From assembly GCA_026988445.1 (NCBI GenBank), contig JALSLF010000613.1, positions 1 through 6,058 on the forward strand: a stretch of 6,058 nt of DNA, read 5' to 3'. Source of the stretch: Bacteroidales bacterium. GTDB lineage: Bacteria; Bacteroidota; Bacteroidia; Bacteroidales; NBLH01. How positions within the stretch are numbered: position 1 is the stretch's first letter; every line of letters begins with the position of its first letter. The translations under genes were made by a program, and so were the position numbers. The notes under the pieces were generated by a model, which was not told where the DNA came from, did not search any database, and was given only the letters and a program-made list of their open reading frames with translations. This document shows, one piece after another, positions 5,601 to 6,058 of the stretch.

Positions 5601-6058
5601 TTGAATAAAAAGTTGAACATATTGTTTATTTCTTCATGGTATCCTACAAGGTTTTTACCTTTTAACGGCGATTTCATACAACGGCATGCCCGAGCAGTTG
5701 CTTTATATTGTAAGGTTACCGTAATACACATTGCATCTGTAGAGCAAAATAAAAAAATATTTATTGAAGATATTGAAAATAATGGTGTTCGAGAAATTAG
5801 GGTTTTTCATCGAAAAATTAAAAGCCATTTTGGTATTATAAAAACTTTTAAAAACTTTTTCATTAAACTACAATCTTTTAAAAAAGCTTTTTCTATTATT
5901 GAAAAACCGGATATTGTTCATTTGAATGTACTTTTTCCTGCGGGTGTTTTTGCATTATATTTAAAAAGGAAGTATAAAATACCTTATATCGCAACTGAGC
6001 ATTGGTCTAAATTTTTACCTGAGTCGGCTATAAATTTTACGAACACTGAATTATTTTT
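5601..6058 (+). CDS. GT4-type glycosyltransferase, N-terminal part (cut by right edge)
   Basis: An open frame runs to the right edge, giving 152 residues. It begins with a classic GT-B N-terminal Rossmann strand and loop, LNILFISSWYPTRFLPFNGD (5-24), then FIQRHARAVA (25-34), VTVIHIASV (39-47), PDIVHLNVLFPAGVFA (103-118) and YIATEHWSKF (129-138). These are typical of family GT4 enzymes that transfer sugars from nucleotide donors to exopolysaccharide, O-antigen or lipid-linked glycans at the inner face of the cytoplasmic membrane. The donor-binding C-terminal half, with the E-x7-E motif, lies outside the window, so the sugar specificity is unknown. No in-frame ATG exists: the last upstream stop is TAA at 5595-5597. 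TTG at 5601 (giving MNKKLNILF) or TTG at 5613 must be the start; 5601 is preferred because the resulting N-terminus looks like relatives. It is probably the first gene of a polysaccharide cluster continuing rightward. Confidence 0.88.
   Translation, partial: MNKKLNILFISSWYPTRFLPFNGDFIQRHARAVALYCKVTVIHIASVEQNKKIFIEDIENNGVREIRVFHRKIKSHFGIIKTFKNFFIKLQSFKKAFSIIEKPDIVHLNVLFPAGVFALYLKRKYKIPYIATEHWSKFLPESAINFTNTELF

Overview
The window is AT-rich (about 30-33% GC in most stretches) and looks chromosomal, from a member of the Bacteroidota (Bacteroidetes). Reasons: protein family types, lack of Shine-Dalgarno sequences before starts, and four intergenic copies of TACTTTTG. That octamer fits the Bacteroidota -7 promoter consensus TAnnTTTG, and each copy lies upstream of a gene. 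The genus cannot be told from the sequence alone.

Layout, left to right. (1) 1-2629, minus strand: a large SNF2/SWI2-family helicase-like ATPase whose C-terminal end runs off the left edge. (2) 2630-2942: a gene-free gap with the helicase promoter and a relatively GC-rich, roughly 221-bp imperfect palindrome (2705-2925). The palindrome has 15-bp perfect terminal inverted repeats and looks like a MITE or other intergenic repeat. (3) 2943-3956, minus strand: a two-gene unit, a 73-residue XRE-type repressor followed 24 bp later by yaaA (peroxide-stress/iron protein), with a good promoter upstream. (4) 4122-4157: a perfect 36-bp palindrome that serves as the terminator of the next gene. (5) 4178-4987, minus strand: a secreted FGE-sulfatase (SUMF1-like) domain protein that lacks the two catalytic cysteines of true formylglycine-generating enzymes. 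(6) 4988-5600: a 613-bp divergent intergenic region with inverted repeats, putative promoters on both strands and one doubtful micro-ORF. (7) 5601-6058, plus strand: the N-terminal part of a GT4-type glycosyltransferase that apparently starts at TTG, probably the first gene of a polysaccharide or cell-surface glycan cluster continuing to the right.

The genes do not form one pathway. The likely functional links are XRE with yaaA as an operon, and the glycosyltransferase with genes beyond the edge. I see no CRISPR array, tRNA, rRNA, toxin-antitoxin pair or complete insertion sequence. The items most worth a second look are the 221-bp palindromic element, a beta-clamp-binding-like motif in a linker of the SNF2 ATPase, the cysteine-less FGE domain, and the structured leader region before the glycosyltransferase.
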